Source: Oenococcus kitaharae
GTDB lineage: Bacteria; Bacillota; Bacilli; Lactobacillales; Lactobacillaceae
DNA length: 64,000 bases
Reading direction: 5' to 3'
Assembly: GCF_025758695.1 (NCBI RefSeq)
Contig: NZ_JANJQP010000001.1
Coordinates: 186,001 to 250,000, forward strand
Shown here: piece after piece, positions 43,381-51,060 of the stretch
How the letters are laid out: each line of letters starts with the position of its first letter
Position numbering within the stretch: position 1 is the stretch's first letter
The notes under the pieces: model-generated
Database searches by the model: none
Told to the model about the DNA's origin: nothing
The model's input: only the letters and a program-made list of their open reading frames with translations
Translations under genes and position numbers: made by a program

Positions 43381-44632
43381 CACATTACATACGCAAATGA
43401 TTGACATTGGGCAGCGAGCCAAAACAGCGGCGCTTGCTTTGGCTCGTTTGAATTTCGCTCAGAGAAATGCAATTTTAAGTGCTTTTGCGGACACAATTTT
43501 GGCAAACAAGGCAGAAATTCTGCGAGTTAATCAGCAAGAATTAGACGAACATCGCCGTGATTTAACGCTGGCTATGCAAAACAGACTGGCGCTGGATTCA
43601 AAAAAAATCACCAATATCATCGAATCCTTGCAGGCACTTATTAGAATAGATGATCCGCTCGCTGGCAGAGACCAAGAATGGCAGGCCGCGGCTGGGTTTA
43701 AAATTTTGAAAAAAATCGTGCCGCTGGGCGTGGTTGCCATGATTTATGAAGCTCGGCCGAATGTCACGATCGATGCTGCTGCATTAGCAATTAAGTCTGC
43801 TAATGCAGTCATTTTGCGTGGCGGTAAAGAAGCAATCCAGACAAATAGCTTTTTAGCACACATCTTAAGAGAGACCATCTCAAAGCTCGGTTATAATCCA
43901 GACATGGTTCAGTTAATTTCAGATAGCAGCCATGCTTCTGTTGATGAGCTTCTGCATGCCAGAAGCTTCGTAGATGTTTTGATTCCTCGAGGATCACGCC
44001 AATTTATTAATCAAGTAGTTGAAAATGCCAGTGTGCCTGTGATCGAAACCGGTGCTGGCAACGATCATATTTTTGTTGATGAATCGGCAGACCAGCAGCA
44101 GGCTATTGGAATTATTCTCAATGCTAAGACACAAAGTCCAGCTGTGTGCAATGCTGCCGAAAAGCTCTTGATCCACAAAAATATCGCTAAAGAGTTTCTT
44201 CCAAAAATTGTTAGTGCATTAAAAGCGGCCGATGTTGAAATTCGTGCTGATGCACAGGCCCGGCAGCTCGATCCGACTCTTATTCCGGCTAGTGCTGAGG
44301 ATTGGGATACAGAGTATAACGATCTGATTATGGCTATTCACATAGTGGGCAGCCTTGACGAGGCCATTTCCTGGATTAGCAAACATACGACTCATCACAC
44401 TGAGGCAATTCTGACCCAAGATCCCGCACATGCCGCCGCTTTTATGAATGATATTGATGCCGCTGTAGTGATACTAAATGCATCCACACGTTTTACAGAT
44501 GGTTTTGAATTTGGTTTTGGATCGGAAATTGGTATCAGCACACAAAAGCTCCATGCCAGAGGCCCAATGGGCCTTAAAGCATTGACAAGTTACAAGTATG
44601 AAGTTTTCGGCCACGGCGAGACACGGAAGTAA
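43373..44632 (+). CDS. proA: Glutamate-5-semialdehyde dehydrogenase (gamma-glutamyl phosphate reductase)
   Basis: Reduces glutamyl phosphate to glutamate semialdehyde, the second proline step. 419 aa, normal. Motifs: VPLGVVAMIYEARPNVTIDA (about residues 118-137), ILRGGKEAIQTN, LIPRGSRQFINQV, the catalytic cysteine in SPAVCNAAEKLLIH (about residue 262), and the signature FGFGSEIGISTQKLHARGPM near the C terminus. It overlaps proB by 8 bases. Confidence 0.97.
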   Translation: MNDTLHTQMIDIGQRAKTAALALARLNFAQRNAILSAFADTILANKAEILRVNQQELDEHRRDLTLAMQNRLALDSKKITNIIESLQALIRIDDPLAGRDQEWQAAAGFKILKKIVPLGVVAMIYEARPNVTIDAAALAIKSANAVILRGGKEAIQTNSFLAHILRETISKLGYNPDMVQLISDSSHASVDELLHARSFVDVLIPRGSRQFINQVVENASVPVIETGAGNDHIFVDESADQQQAIGIILNAKTQSPAVCNAAEKLLIHKNIAKEFLPKIVSALKAADVEIRADAQARQLDPTLIPASAEDWDTEYNDLIMAIHIVGSLDEAISWISKHTTHHTEAILTQDPAHAAAFMNDIDAAVVILNASTRFTDGFEFGFGSEIGISTQKLHARGPMGLKALTSYKYEVFGHGETRK

Positions 44633-44633
44633 T

Positions 44634-44662
44634 TTTTCAAGAAAAGTAATCAATGGTATCCT
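44634..44662 (+). promoter_or_regulatory. Promoter of the glycerophosphodiesterase gene
   Basis: TTTTCA (44634-44639), a 17-base spacer and extended -10 TGGTATCCT (-10 at 44657-44662). Six bases separate it from GTG 44669, pointing to a leaderless mRNA. Confidence 0.5.
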
Positions 44663-44668
44663 GATTTG

Positions 44669-45421
44669 GTGAACACTTTAGTCTTTGCGCATCGTGGTTA
44701 TAAACTGGTTGCGCCGGAAAATACGCTGCCAAGTTTTAAGGCCGCTTTAAAATACCCGATCGATGGTTTGGAAATTGATTTACATATGACTGCCGACGGC
44801 GAATTGGTTATCATTCACGACGAGACAGTCGATCGGACTTCTAATGGGCAGGGTTATGTTAAAGACATGACTCTAGCGCAATTACGAGCTTTGGATTTTG
44901 GCAGCTGGTTTTCTGAACATTTTAAGGGCATACAAATTATGCGTTTTCAAGATTTTCTTGATTGGCTAGCAGATATTAATTACAAAGGCGTGTTATTAAT
45001 TGAATTGAAGACGGATCATGTTGATTATCCAGGCATCGAAGAACGTGCCTTAGAAGCAAGCCGGCAACATCAAGGTGCATGGTCGGTCATATTTCAATCC
45101 TTTAACCCCAAGACTTTACAGAGGCTTTACCAGCTGGATACCCATTTACATATCGACCGTCTCTCTTTTGTTCCAAATCCAAAAGACTTTTTGGCTTGTC
45201 ATGCAGACAGAATCCAACATATCAATTTGGATCTGCGTTTTGCACTGAATCGCTTGCTTCTGAAGTATTTTAATAAGGGCCAAAAGTTCGTACCGTGGGT
45301 AGTGGACGATCAGCGTTATCTTGAAAGAGCCTTTAGGCAGCCCCTATCAGCAGTTATTACGAACCAAGTTGCCCGTGCAACTTTATTACGGGATAAAATC
45401 CAGGGAATATATGAATCCTGA
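44669..45421 (+). CDS. Glycerophosphodiester phosphodiesterase
   Basis: GDPD-family enzyme that cleaves glycerophosphodiesters to glycerol-3-phosphate and an alcohol. About 250 aa. The N-terminal catalytic region is FAHRGYKLVAPENTLPSF, then GLEIDLHMTADGELVIIHDE with the metal-binding Glu/Asp and second His. C-terminal WVVDDQRYLERAF is the family end motif. No signal peptide, so it is cytoplasmic. GTG 44669 is chosen (TTG 44666 directly before it is an alternative). The 3' end overlaps miaA by 11 bases. Confidence 0.92.
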   Translation: MNTLVFAHRGYKLVAPENTLPSFKAALKYPIDGLEIDLHMTADGELVIIHDETVDRTSNGQGYVKDMTLAQLRALDFGSWFSEHFKGIQIMRFQDFLDWLADINYKGVLLIELKTDHVDYPGIEERALEASRQHQGAWSVIFQSFNPKTLQRLYQLDTHLHIDRLSFVPNPKDFLACHADRIQHINLDLRFALNRLLLKYFNKGQKFVPWVVDDQRYLERAFRQPLSAVITNQVARATLLRDKIQGIYES

Positions 45422-46181
45422 CAGCAAACAAAAGATTGTCGTTGTTTTAGGGCCTACTGCTAGCGGAAAGACGTCCCTTGGTATCAAAATCGCTCAAGCT
45501 CTAAAAACAGAGATTATTTCGACAGATGCGGTTCAGATTTTTCGTGGACTTGACATCGGCAGTGCCAAACCAACAGCTGAAGAACTGTCCGAAGTTAAAC
45601 ATGCCTTCATCAATATTAAGAATGCAGATGAAAGTTATAACGCGCACGAATTTATGATTGACGCGCGACAAAAAATTGCGGCACTTTCGAGAAATGGACA
45701 GCTTCCCATCCTAGTCGGCGGTTCCGGCTTTTTTGTACAAACAGTAATTGGTGATCGGCGCTTGGCTGATCAAGATCATCCGATAGTCCCGCCAAAAGCC
45801 GGCATTGAGAATCGCCTCTATCAGGCCTTACTGATTGGGTTGACAATGCCGAGAGAAATTTTATATGACCACATTAATCGGCGTGTCGATTTGATGTTTC
45901 AGCAAGGGCTTCCTCAAGAAGCTGAGAAGCTGCTGATACAGCCGGGGGATTTTCAGTCGAAAAAAGCGATTGGTTATCGCGAGTTCAAGGATTATTTTTT
46001 CGGAAACCAGTCCCTGGACCGGACAAAAGAATTGATTAAACAAAATACACGCCATTATGCCAAACGGCAATTAACTTTTTTTAAGAACCAGTTTCCGGAT
46101 ATTCAATGGTTTGATGCGGTACAAACTGCCAAAAATAGCCAAAAAATCATTGATCTTGTTAAAAAATTCAACCAGTCATAG
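45411..46181 (+). CDS. miaA: tRNA dimethylallyltransferase, internally short
   Basis: Adds an isopentenyl group to A37 of tRNAs reading UNN codons. 256 aa against a usual 300-315. The P-loop VVLGPTASGKTSLGIKIA (about residues 10-27), the substrate motif STDAVQIFRGLDIGSAKPT (about 39-57; the more usual form is DSxQxY) and C-terminal IGYREFKDYF and NTRHYAKRQLTFFK are clear. The middle part that normally forms the helical tRNA-clasping insert, with the usual HPND..RAL segment, is reduced to about 25 residues (after VGGSGFFVQTVIGDRRLAD). The start is ATG 45411 with CAGGGA upstream; a longer frame to 45321 lies within the previous gene and lacks support. The altered AVQIF motif is also unusual. 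Confidence 0.88.
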   Translation: MNPDSKQKIVVVLGPTASGKTSLGIKIAQALKTEIISTDAVQIFRGLDIGSAKPTAEELSEVKHAFINIKNADESYNAHEFMIDARQKIAALSRNGQLPILVGGSGFFVQTVIGDRRLADQDHPIVPPKAGIENRLYQALLIGLTMPREILYDHINRRVDLMFQQGLPQEAEKLLIQPGDFQSKKAIGYREFKDYFFGNQSLDRTKELIKQNTRHYAKRQLTFFKNQFPDIQWFDAVQTAKNSQKIIDLVKKFNQS

Positions 46182-46185
46182 ACCA

Positions 46186-46204
46186 ATGTCAGTTTTCCTA
46201 ACAT
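46186..46204 (+). promoter_or_regulatory. GlnR operator
   Basis: ATGTCA - 7 bases - TAACAT matches the GlnR/TnrA consensus TGTNA-N7-TNACA exactly. Its right half overlaps the -35 position of the glnRA promoter, giving classic autorepression. Confidence 0.85.
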
Positions 46205-46221
46205 TTTTCCCGAAAGGCGGC

Positions 46222-46227
46222 TATAAT
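46222..46227 (+). promoter_or_regulatory. -10 element of glnRA promoter
   Basis: Perfect TATAAT, 17 bases downstream of TAACAT (46199-46204), which doubles as -35 and GlnR half-site. Confidence 0.65.
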
Positions 46228-46252
46228 TTTAGTTAGATATTCTTAGTAAGAA

Positions 46253-46585
46253 ATGATTGATGAGCGATTAAAAAAAGATTTAGCGATTTTGCCGATCAGT
46301 ACGGTTCGCGCACTGACGAACCTTTCTGATAGACAAATTCGCTATTACGAAAGTCAGGATTTGCTTACTACGAAAAGAGGTAAAGGTGGACAAAGGCGTT
46401 TTTCTTTAAATGACGTCGAGCGTTTAATCGAGATTCGTACGATGATGGAGTCTGGGGATAGCCTGAAGGATATTCATAGTCTTTATGAGACGAACCGCGT
46501 GAATAGCCGGCGTGATGAGAAGAAAGATTTTGTTCATTCTTTGGAAAACGAATTTTTGAAAATCGGAAGGTTGGAAAAGCATTAA
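46253..46585 (+). CDS. glnR: Glutamine synthetase repressor GlnR (MerR family)
   Basis: 110 aa MerR-type regulator. Helix-turn-helix: [20 protein letters not shown] (about residues 20-39), followed by the [20 protein letters not shown] wing. The short C-terminal tail interacts with feedback-inhibited glutamine synthetase in Bacillus. It is just ahead of glnA (ATG shares one base with its stop) and preceded by a perfect GlnR box, so autoregulation is expected. Confidence 0.95.
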   Translation: MIDERLKKDLAILPISTVRALTNLSDRQIRYYESQDLLTTKRGKGGQRRFSLNDVERLIEIRTMMESGDSLKDIHSLYETNRVNSRRDEKKDFVHSLENEFLKIGRLEKH

Positions 46586-47928
46586 TGGCAAAATTAACGA
46601 AAGCAGCAATAAAAGAGGCAGTTAAGGAAGAAGGTGTCGATTTCTTAAGAGTCATGTTCACAGATGTCTTCGGCATGATTAAAAATGTTGAAATTCCCGT
46701 CAGCGAACTTGACACGGTTCTTGACAACAATTTATTGTTTGATGGATCTTCTATCGATGGTTTTGTTCGAATTGAAGAGTCTGATATGTACTTGTATCCC
46801 GATTTGGATACCTTTAAGATTTTGCCGGACACAATGACTGGCGAGCATGATGGCAAGGTTGCGATGATTGTCGCAAATGTTTACACAAGCAGTCGTGAAG
46901 TGTTTGAGGGCGATCCGCGTAATAATTTGATTCGTGTGCTTCGTGAGATGAAAGCAGACGGCTTTTCTGATTTCAATGTTGGTACTGAGCCAGAGTTCTT
47001 CTTGTTTAAAGTCGGTGAAGACGGTAAACCAACGATGGAGCTCAATGATAACGGCGGTTATTTCGATTTGGCACCTCTTGATCTTGGGGAACATGTCCGT
47101 CGTGAAATTGTCCTGACTTTGGAAAAGATGGGATTCGAAGTTGAAGCTGCTCATCACGAAGTTGCTCCAGGACAGCATGAAGTTGATTTCAGATATGCAG
47201 ATGCTGTCACAGCTGCCGATCATATCCAGCTTTTCAAGCTCATCGTCAAGACAGTCGCACGTAAATACGGCTATTATGCTACTTTTATGCCAAAGCCAAT
47301 TGCAGGTATTAATGGTAATGGTATGCACACGAATATGAGTCTCTCAAAAGACGGCAAAAACGTTTTTGATGATCCCACAGATAAATTAGGTTTGTCTGAG
47401 ACTGCTTATCATTTCTTAGGCGGCCTGTTGACTCATGCTGAGAATTTTGTCGCGATTACCAATCCGACAGTCAATTCTTTCAAGCGTCTAACACCAGGAT
47501 TTGAAGCACCCGTTTATATCGCTTGGTCCGCTTCTAACCGTTCACCGATGGTTCGTATTCCAGCATCTCGTGGTGCAGCCACACGTCTGGAATTACGAAT
47601 GGTAGATCCAACAGCCAATCCATATTTGGCTTTTGCAGTCGTTTTGGCTTCTGGCCTTGACGGTATTGAAAAGAAAATTACGCCTGAGCATTCTGTTGAT
47701 AAAAATATTTTCCGCATGGATGCCGATGAACGACAAAAGGCCGGGATTAAAGATTTGCCGGATACTTTGCTTGCGGCCGTACAGAATTTAGAGCAGGATG
47801 AAGTTGTTACAGCTGCTATTTCCAAGCGTATTGCAGATACTTTTGTCGAAGCTAAGAAGCTCGAATATCAGTCCTATCGCGCATCTGTCTCGAAGTGGGA
47901 AATCGATCAGTATCTGGAAACGTTCTGA
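46585..47928 (+). CDS. glnA: Glutamine synthetase type I
   Basis: Makes glutamine from glutamate, ammonia and ATP; dodecamer. 447 aa, the typical GSI-alpha length. Motifs: [19 protein letters not shown] (about residues 53-71), [11 protein letters not shown] (about 132-142), [14 protein letters not shown] (about 247-260), [20 protein letters not shown] (about 300-319) and the catalytic [15 protein letters not shown]. No adenylylation-type insert, in line with control by GlnR and feedback inhibition. Confidence 0.98.
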   Translation: MAKLTKAAIKEAVKEEGVDFLRVMFTDVFGMIKNVEIPVSELDTVLDNNLLFDGSSIDGFVRIEESDMYLYPDLDTFKILPDTMTGEHDGKVAMIVANVYTSSREVFEGDPRNNLIRVLREMKADGFSDFNVGTEPEFFLFKVGEDGKPTMELNDNGGYFDLAPLDLGEHVRREIVLTLEKMGFEVEAAHHEVAPGQHEVDFRYADAVTAADHIQLFKLIVKTVARKYGYYATFMPKPIAGINGNGMHTNMSLSKDGKNVFDDPTDKLGLSETAYHFLGGLLTHAENFVAITNPTVNSFKRLTPGFEAPVYIAWSASNRSPMVRIPASRGAATRLELRMVDPTANPYLAFAVVLASGLDGIEKKITPEHSVDKNIFRMDADERQKAGIKDLPDTLLAAVQNLEQDEVVTAAISKRIADTFVEAKKLEYQSYRASVSKWEIDQYLETF

Positions 47929-47954
47929 TTGTTTAAAAGAAAATAATATTTATT

Positions 47955-47980
47955 AAACGTCTGTTCAAAGGCGTTTTTCT
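47955..47980 (+). terminator. Intrinsic terminator after glnA
   Basis: AAACGTC pairs with GGCGTTT (one G-U) around an 8-base loop, followed by a T-rich stretch. Confidence 0.55.
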
Positions 47981-47996
47981 TTGCAAAAATTAGGGT

Positions 47997-48701
47997 ATGA
48001 CAAAACAGTTGAATCTTCATTTAGTAGCGGAAAATAAAATTCCACTTTTGAATAATCTCATTAATAACAAGATTGATTATTTGACATCAATTAAAAAAGC
48101 AATCTCTGAAAGTGATTATTTGTCAATTTATGAGTTACTTGATTCGGCGCGTTTTAACGAGAAAATTAGACATTGGCAGCACGCGGATCCAAATTATTTT
48201 TTGAGCAACATGACCGAAACAATTCAACCTGAATTGGCCGAATTTTTGGTTCCTAAACTGCTTGCTTATCTGCAGATTTATTTTCCCTTCTTCTTCTTTA
48301 GAGAGGTCAAGACCGGCGTTTATGAGATCTTATTTGGCAGGTGGCCATCGGCGCGCACTTTTGGTATTTTGGATGTTATTCGGATTGAGTTCATCTTTAA
48401 CGACCCGGTCATAAATGAATTGCGAGATTTCATGGATGACCCGTCTTTTGTTCAAAATAGGGATGACCAATTGAAGGAGCTTCATCGGGCGAACCGGATT
48501 TATGCAGGCAAGCCGGGGATTGTTTCCGAACAGAGTATGCAGGAAAATCAGACCGAAATTTTACGCCTGCAAAAGACTCAGGCAGTTTTGGAACTTGAGC
48601 AGGAACAGATTGAGAAACATTTTGGCAGTTTTTCGCACTTTTTAGAGCAGGCAGGCCATCTGTATGTTGACTATCTGAATTTCTTGAATAAGGAAAATTA
48701 A
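47997..48701 (+). CDS. Unrecognised protein, first of a gene pair
   Basis: I do not recognise this 234 aa protein. There is no signal peptide and no long membrane segment; a hydrophobic aromatic stretch IYFPFFFFRE lies near residue 100. The C-terminal 60 residues are predicted coiled-coil by eye (ILRLQKTQAVLELEQEQIEK). The body is rich in acidic and aromatic residues (FGRWPSARTFGILDVIRIEF). It follows glnA after a terminator and shares one base (TAATG) with the next gene, so the two are coupled. AGGG just before ATG is too close to act as a normal Shine-Dalgarno. Normal codon use for the neighbourhood argues for a resident gene. Confidence 0.75.
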   Translation: MTKQLNLHLVAENKIPLLNNLINNKIDYLTSIKKAISESDYLSIYELLDSARFNEKIRHWQHADPNYFLSNMTETIQPELAEFLVPKLLAYLQIYFPFFFFREVKTGVYEILFGRWPSARTFGILDVIRIEFIFNDPVINELRDFMDDPSFVQNRDDQLKELHRANRIYAGKPGIVSEQSMQENQTEILRLQKTQAVLELEQEQIEKHFGSFSHFLEQAGHLYVDYLNFLNKEN

Positions 48702-49627
48702 TGGCAAATCAGGATAATTCGTTCGCACAATTAGCAATATTTCAGCAGCATCTTGACCTTGACAGCAGTCGTGTTGCTGCTTTGAGCCATGCTTTGAAAC
48801 GCTTTTTAAGTGCACAGAACCCGGTTGACAACATTCGCACGATCAGAGATCTGATGCAGGTACAGCTCCAGTTCGGCCCATTGGCTGAATTTGCACCCTT
48901 ATTTCGATTTGATGATGGTTTTTGGCTGTCCGAACTATTTATCAAACTGCTTTCTTTTAAAGACAATGATTTTTTTTCGACACTGGATGGCCAAAATAAG
49001 TTATCGGTCGGTTTGCGTTCTCGTATTTTGCCAAATTTTGAATTTATCTTTGTGCCGGCTGCAATAGCGGCTGGGGGTTTTTATCTGCAAGAGGCCAATT
49101 TACAGATCAGAATTCTATATTTTGATATTTGCCATCAGCGTCTCTTTATCGAGCCTAATGGTCTTTTGGCTCTTTTTACATCCGAGATTGGTCAAGGGCT
49201 CAGTACTAGACAGCTGGGGTTAACCATCCAAACGTTGAATGATCTGGCAGAAGTATTGCTCGAAGACCAGTTCGTGCTGGATTTAAATTTAATTCAGATG
49301 GAGAATGATGCCCAGCTGGAAATAAATAAAGCGGATTTGCCAGTTGCCGTCAGCGACAAACTTTTTATTTTAGCACAAGCAAATCAGGTAGATATTGTTG
49401 CGTTGGATGACGGTTTTTTGTTAAACTTAAACAGCAGCTTGAAATTATATTTTACAGAAGTTGTTGATCGCATTGGCCATGCCCAGTGGCGGTTTCGAGT
49501 ATCCGATAAGGATGATTCTGAGACATTTTTATCTGTCTTGTTAAAATATGCTTGGTTTCGGAATTGGTATTGGGATAATATTCAGGATTTGCAAATTGCC
49601 TATCGCGATGAGTTTTTCTTGGGTTAG
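48701..49627 (+). CDS. Unrecognised protein, second of a gene pair
   Basis: 308 aa soluble-looking protein without recognised motifs. The composition is Leu/Phe/Asp/Gln-rich, with no signal peptide, and one weak hydrophobic patch (FIFVPAAIAAGGFYL, about residues 115-129). The C terminus is aromatic (YAWFRNWYWDNIQDL). It begins one base before the preceding gene's stop codon ends and shows similar acidic/aromatic character, so the pair may form a complex. A tRNA-Arg gene follows 38 bases later. Not further assignable from sequence. Confidence 0.75.
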   Translation: MANQDNSFAQLAIFQQHLDLDSSRVAALSHALKRFLSAQNPVDNIRTIRDLMQVQLQFGPLAEFAPLFRFDDGFWLSELFIKLLSFKDNDFFSTLDGQNKLSVGLRSRILPNFEFIFVPAAIAAGGFYLQEANLQIRILYFDICHQRLFIEPNGLLALFTSEIGQGLSTRQLGLTIQTLNDLAEVLLEDQFVLDLNLIQMENDAQLEINKADLPVAVSDKLFILAQANQVDIVALDDGFLLNLNSSLKLYFTEVVDRIGHAQWRFRVSDKDDSETFLSVLLKYAWFRNWYWDNIQDLQIAYRDEFFLG

Positions 49628-49664
49628 TGTGAAATGGTCGCATTTTTGACTATACTAAAAGTAC

Positions 49665-49738
49665 GCGGAAGTGGCTCAACTGGATAGAGCATCGGAGTTC
49701 TAATCCGCAGGTTGTGGGTTCGAGTCCCACCTTCCGCA
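49665..49738 (+). tRNA. tRNA-Arg (TCT anticodon)
   Basis: Acceptor GCGGAAG pairs with CTTCCGC, with discriminator A. Anticodon loop GTTCTAA gives TCT, reading AGA. The T arm is GTGGGTTCGAGTCCCAC. A TATACT -10 lies at 49651-49656. CCA is not encoded. Confidence 0.95.
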
Positions 49739-49745
49739 TTAAATT

Positions 49746-50258
49746 ATGAAAAAAAGTTTTTGGATTTTAGCATCGGTTGTTGTGGTTCTGCTGGTTGCAG
49801 CGTATTTTTTGTATCCGCGGGCTTCTTTTGGCGGTGTTCAGATGTCTGAGAAACAGTACAGACAGGTTCAGCGTTCAAAGGAAAATATTGATACCTTACT
49901 GACGGATCTTGGCAAATATCAGCCAACTCAAAGCTCGACGGTCACAAAAATTAAGCAAGATGTTGATCGCCTGATCTCTGAAAACGGCCAAAACTTATCG
50001 ACTGCGGATTTTGATAAATTAGAGGCTGCTGCGGGTGACAAAGGTGGTATACTGGCCACAATTGAAGCGGCTCAAAAAGGCCGGTATTTGATTGACGGTG
50101 ATATTGCATCGGTACTCCACGCTAAATTTTCCGTGATTGTTCAGCAATCCGCTAAATCTGCGACCGAGTCGGATTCACAGGCGGCCCAAGTTGCTTCACA
50201 GATTCAAAAAGATTTGAGTGTCGATTCCCGGCTTTATAAGTTAGGGATCAAGAGCTAA
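49746..50258 (+). CDS. Unrecognised membrane-anchored protein
   Basis: 170 aa protein with an N-terminal membrane segment (WILASVVVVLLVAAYFLY, residues 6-23) and a hydrophilic, mostly helical extracytoplasmic part rich in Gln, Lys, Ser and Asp. No lipobox, no sorting signal and no known domain. It begins 7 bases after tRNA-Arg, without a Shine-Dalgarno, so it may be translated from the tRNA precursor transcript. It is followed by the rplU promoter. Function unknown. Confidence 0.7.
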   Translation: MKKSFWILASVVVVLLVAAYFLYPRASFGGVQMSEKQYRQVQRSKENIDTLLTDLGKYQPTQSSTVTKIKQDVDRLISENGQNLSTADFDKLEAAAGDKGGILATIEAAQKGRYLIDGDIASVLHAKFSVIVQQSAKSATESDSQAAQVASQIQKDLSVDSRLYKLGIKS

Positions 50259-50261
50259 ACG

Positions 50262-50291
50262 TTGACCTGAAAGGGTCTTTTTTGATACAAT
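50262..50291 (+). promoter_or_regulatory. Promoter of rplU-rpmA
   Basis: TTGACC (50262-50267), an 18-base spacer and TGATACAAT, an extended -10 (50286-50291). Confidence 0.7.
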
Positions 50292-50297
50292 GAACGG

Positions 50298-50378
50298 GTT
50301 GTTGCAAAGCTTCAACCACTCTAAAGCGGTAATTAAGAGACCTAGTCCACCGCCACGGTGAGTATAAGAGGAGGCCGT
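50298..50378 (+). ncRNA. Ribosomal protein L21 leader
   Basis: The 5' region of rplU has the layout of the Firmicutes L21 leader: short GGTTGTTGCAAAGC and GCTTCAACC pairing elements, a CACTCTAAAGCGG block, then CCGCCACGGTGAG just before the Shine-Dalgarno AGGAGG. Such leaders bind L21 for feedback. Assignment is by position and general resemblance. Confidence 0.6.
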
Positions 50379-50380
50379 TA

Positions 50381-50683
50381 ATGGCTAATAAGTACGCAGT
50401 TATCGAGACTGGCGGCAAGCAGTATCGTGTAGAAGCAGGGGACGCTATCTTCATCGAGAAACTTGAAGCCAACGAAGGCGATAAAGTTGTTTTTGATAAA
50501 GTTTTGCTCGCAAATGGCGAATTTGGCGATCCATATGTAGCTGGTGCACAGGTTACTGGCACTGTTGCTAAACAGGGCAAAGAGAAAAAAGTTGTTACCT
50601 TTAAATACAAGGCTAAAAAGCACGGCCATGTTAAAAAAGGTCACCGTCAACCATATTCTAAAGTATTGATCGAGAGCGTTTAA
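50381..50683 (+). CDS. rplU: 50S ribosomal protein L21
   Basis: 100 aa bL21 protein. Family opening [20 protein letters not shown] (residues 4-23) and the C-terminal [17 protein letters not shown], matching the rRNA-binding signature. Shine-Dalgarno AGAGGAGG precedes ATG. In most Firmicutes a prp (ysxB) gene lies between rplU and rpmA; here only 10 bases separate them. Confidence 0.97.
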   Translation: MANKYAVIETGGKQYRVEAGDAIFIEKLEANEGDKVVFDKVLLANGEFGDPYVAGAQVTGTVAKQGKEKKVVTFKYKAKKHGHVKKGHRQPYSKVLIESV

Positions 50684-50693
50684 GGAGGACGAC

Positions 50694-51011
50694 ATGTTTG
50701 AGAAGTTAGAAAATCTAATTAAATTAGCCCACCATAAGGGAGGCGGATCATCTTCCAACGGTCGCGATTCTGCAGGACGTCGTCTTGGTGCAAAGCGTGC
50801 TGATGGACAGGATGTTTTGGCCGGCACAATCATTTACCGTCAACGTGGTACACATATTTACCCAGGTAATAATGTTGGTCGCGGTGATGATGATACTCTT
50901 TATGCTTTAACAGATGGCGTTGTTCGTTTTGAACGCAAGGGCAAGGCACAGAGACAAGCATCTGTTTATTCTAGAGAAGAATATCAGTCAAAATTAGAAG
51001 CAGTTGATTAA
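50694..51011 (+). CDS. rpmA: 50S ribosomal protein L27
   Basis: 105 aa bL27 protein. The core signature [20 protein letters not shown] and [19 protein letters not shown] is intact. The N-terminal extension (about 11 residues, [12 protein letters not shown]) differs from the usual Firmicutes extension, which has an LQFFA-like site cut by the protease Prp. Together with the missing prp gene next door this suggests a different maturation. Shine-Dalgarno AAGGAGG precedes the ATG. Confidence 0.96.
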   Translation: MFEKLENLIKLAHHKGGGSSSNGRDSAGRRLGAKRADGQDVLAGTIIYRQRGTHIYPGNNVGRGDDDTLYALTDGVVRFERKGKAQRQASVYSREEYQSKLEAVD

Positions 51012-51023
51012 AATTTTTTGTGA

Positions 51024-51048
51024 GTAGCGGTTTACCGCTATTTTTTTT
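51024..51048 (+). terminator. Intrinsic terminator after rpmA
   Basis: TAGCGG / CCGCTA stem with TTTA loop and eight T's. Confidence 0.92.
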
Positions 51049-51060
51049 AGGCAGGTATCT

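Noticed and set aside
46732-47328. 198-codon frame antisense to glnA
   Set aside because: Shadow frame; glnA is certain.
50261-50283. GACC/GGTC hairpin with T's as terminator after the hypothetical gene
   Set aside because: Only 4 bp, and it overlaps a well-placed -35/-10 pair for rplU; the promoter reading is preferred.
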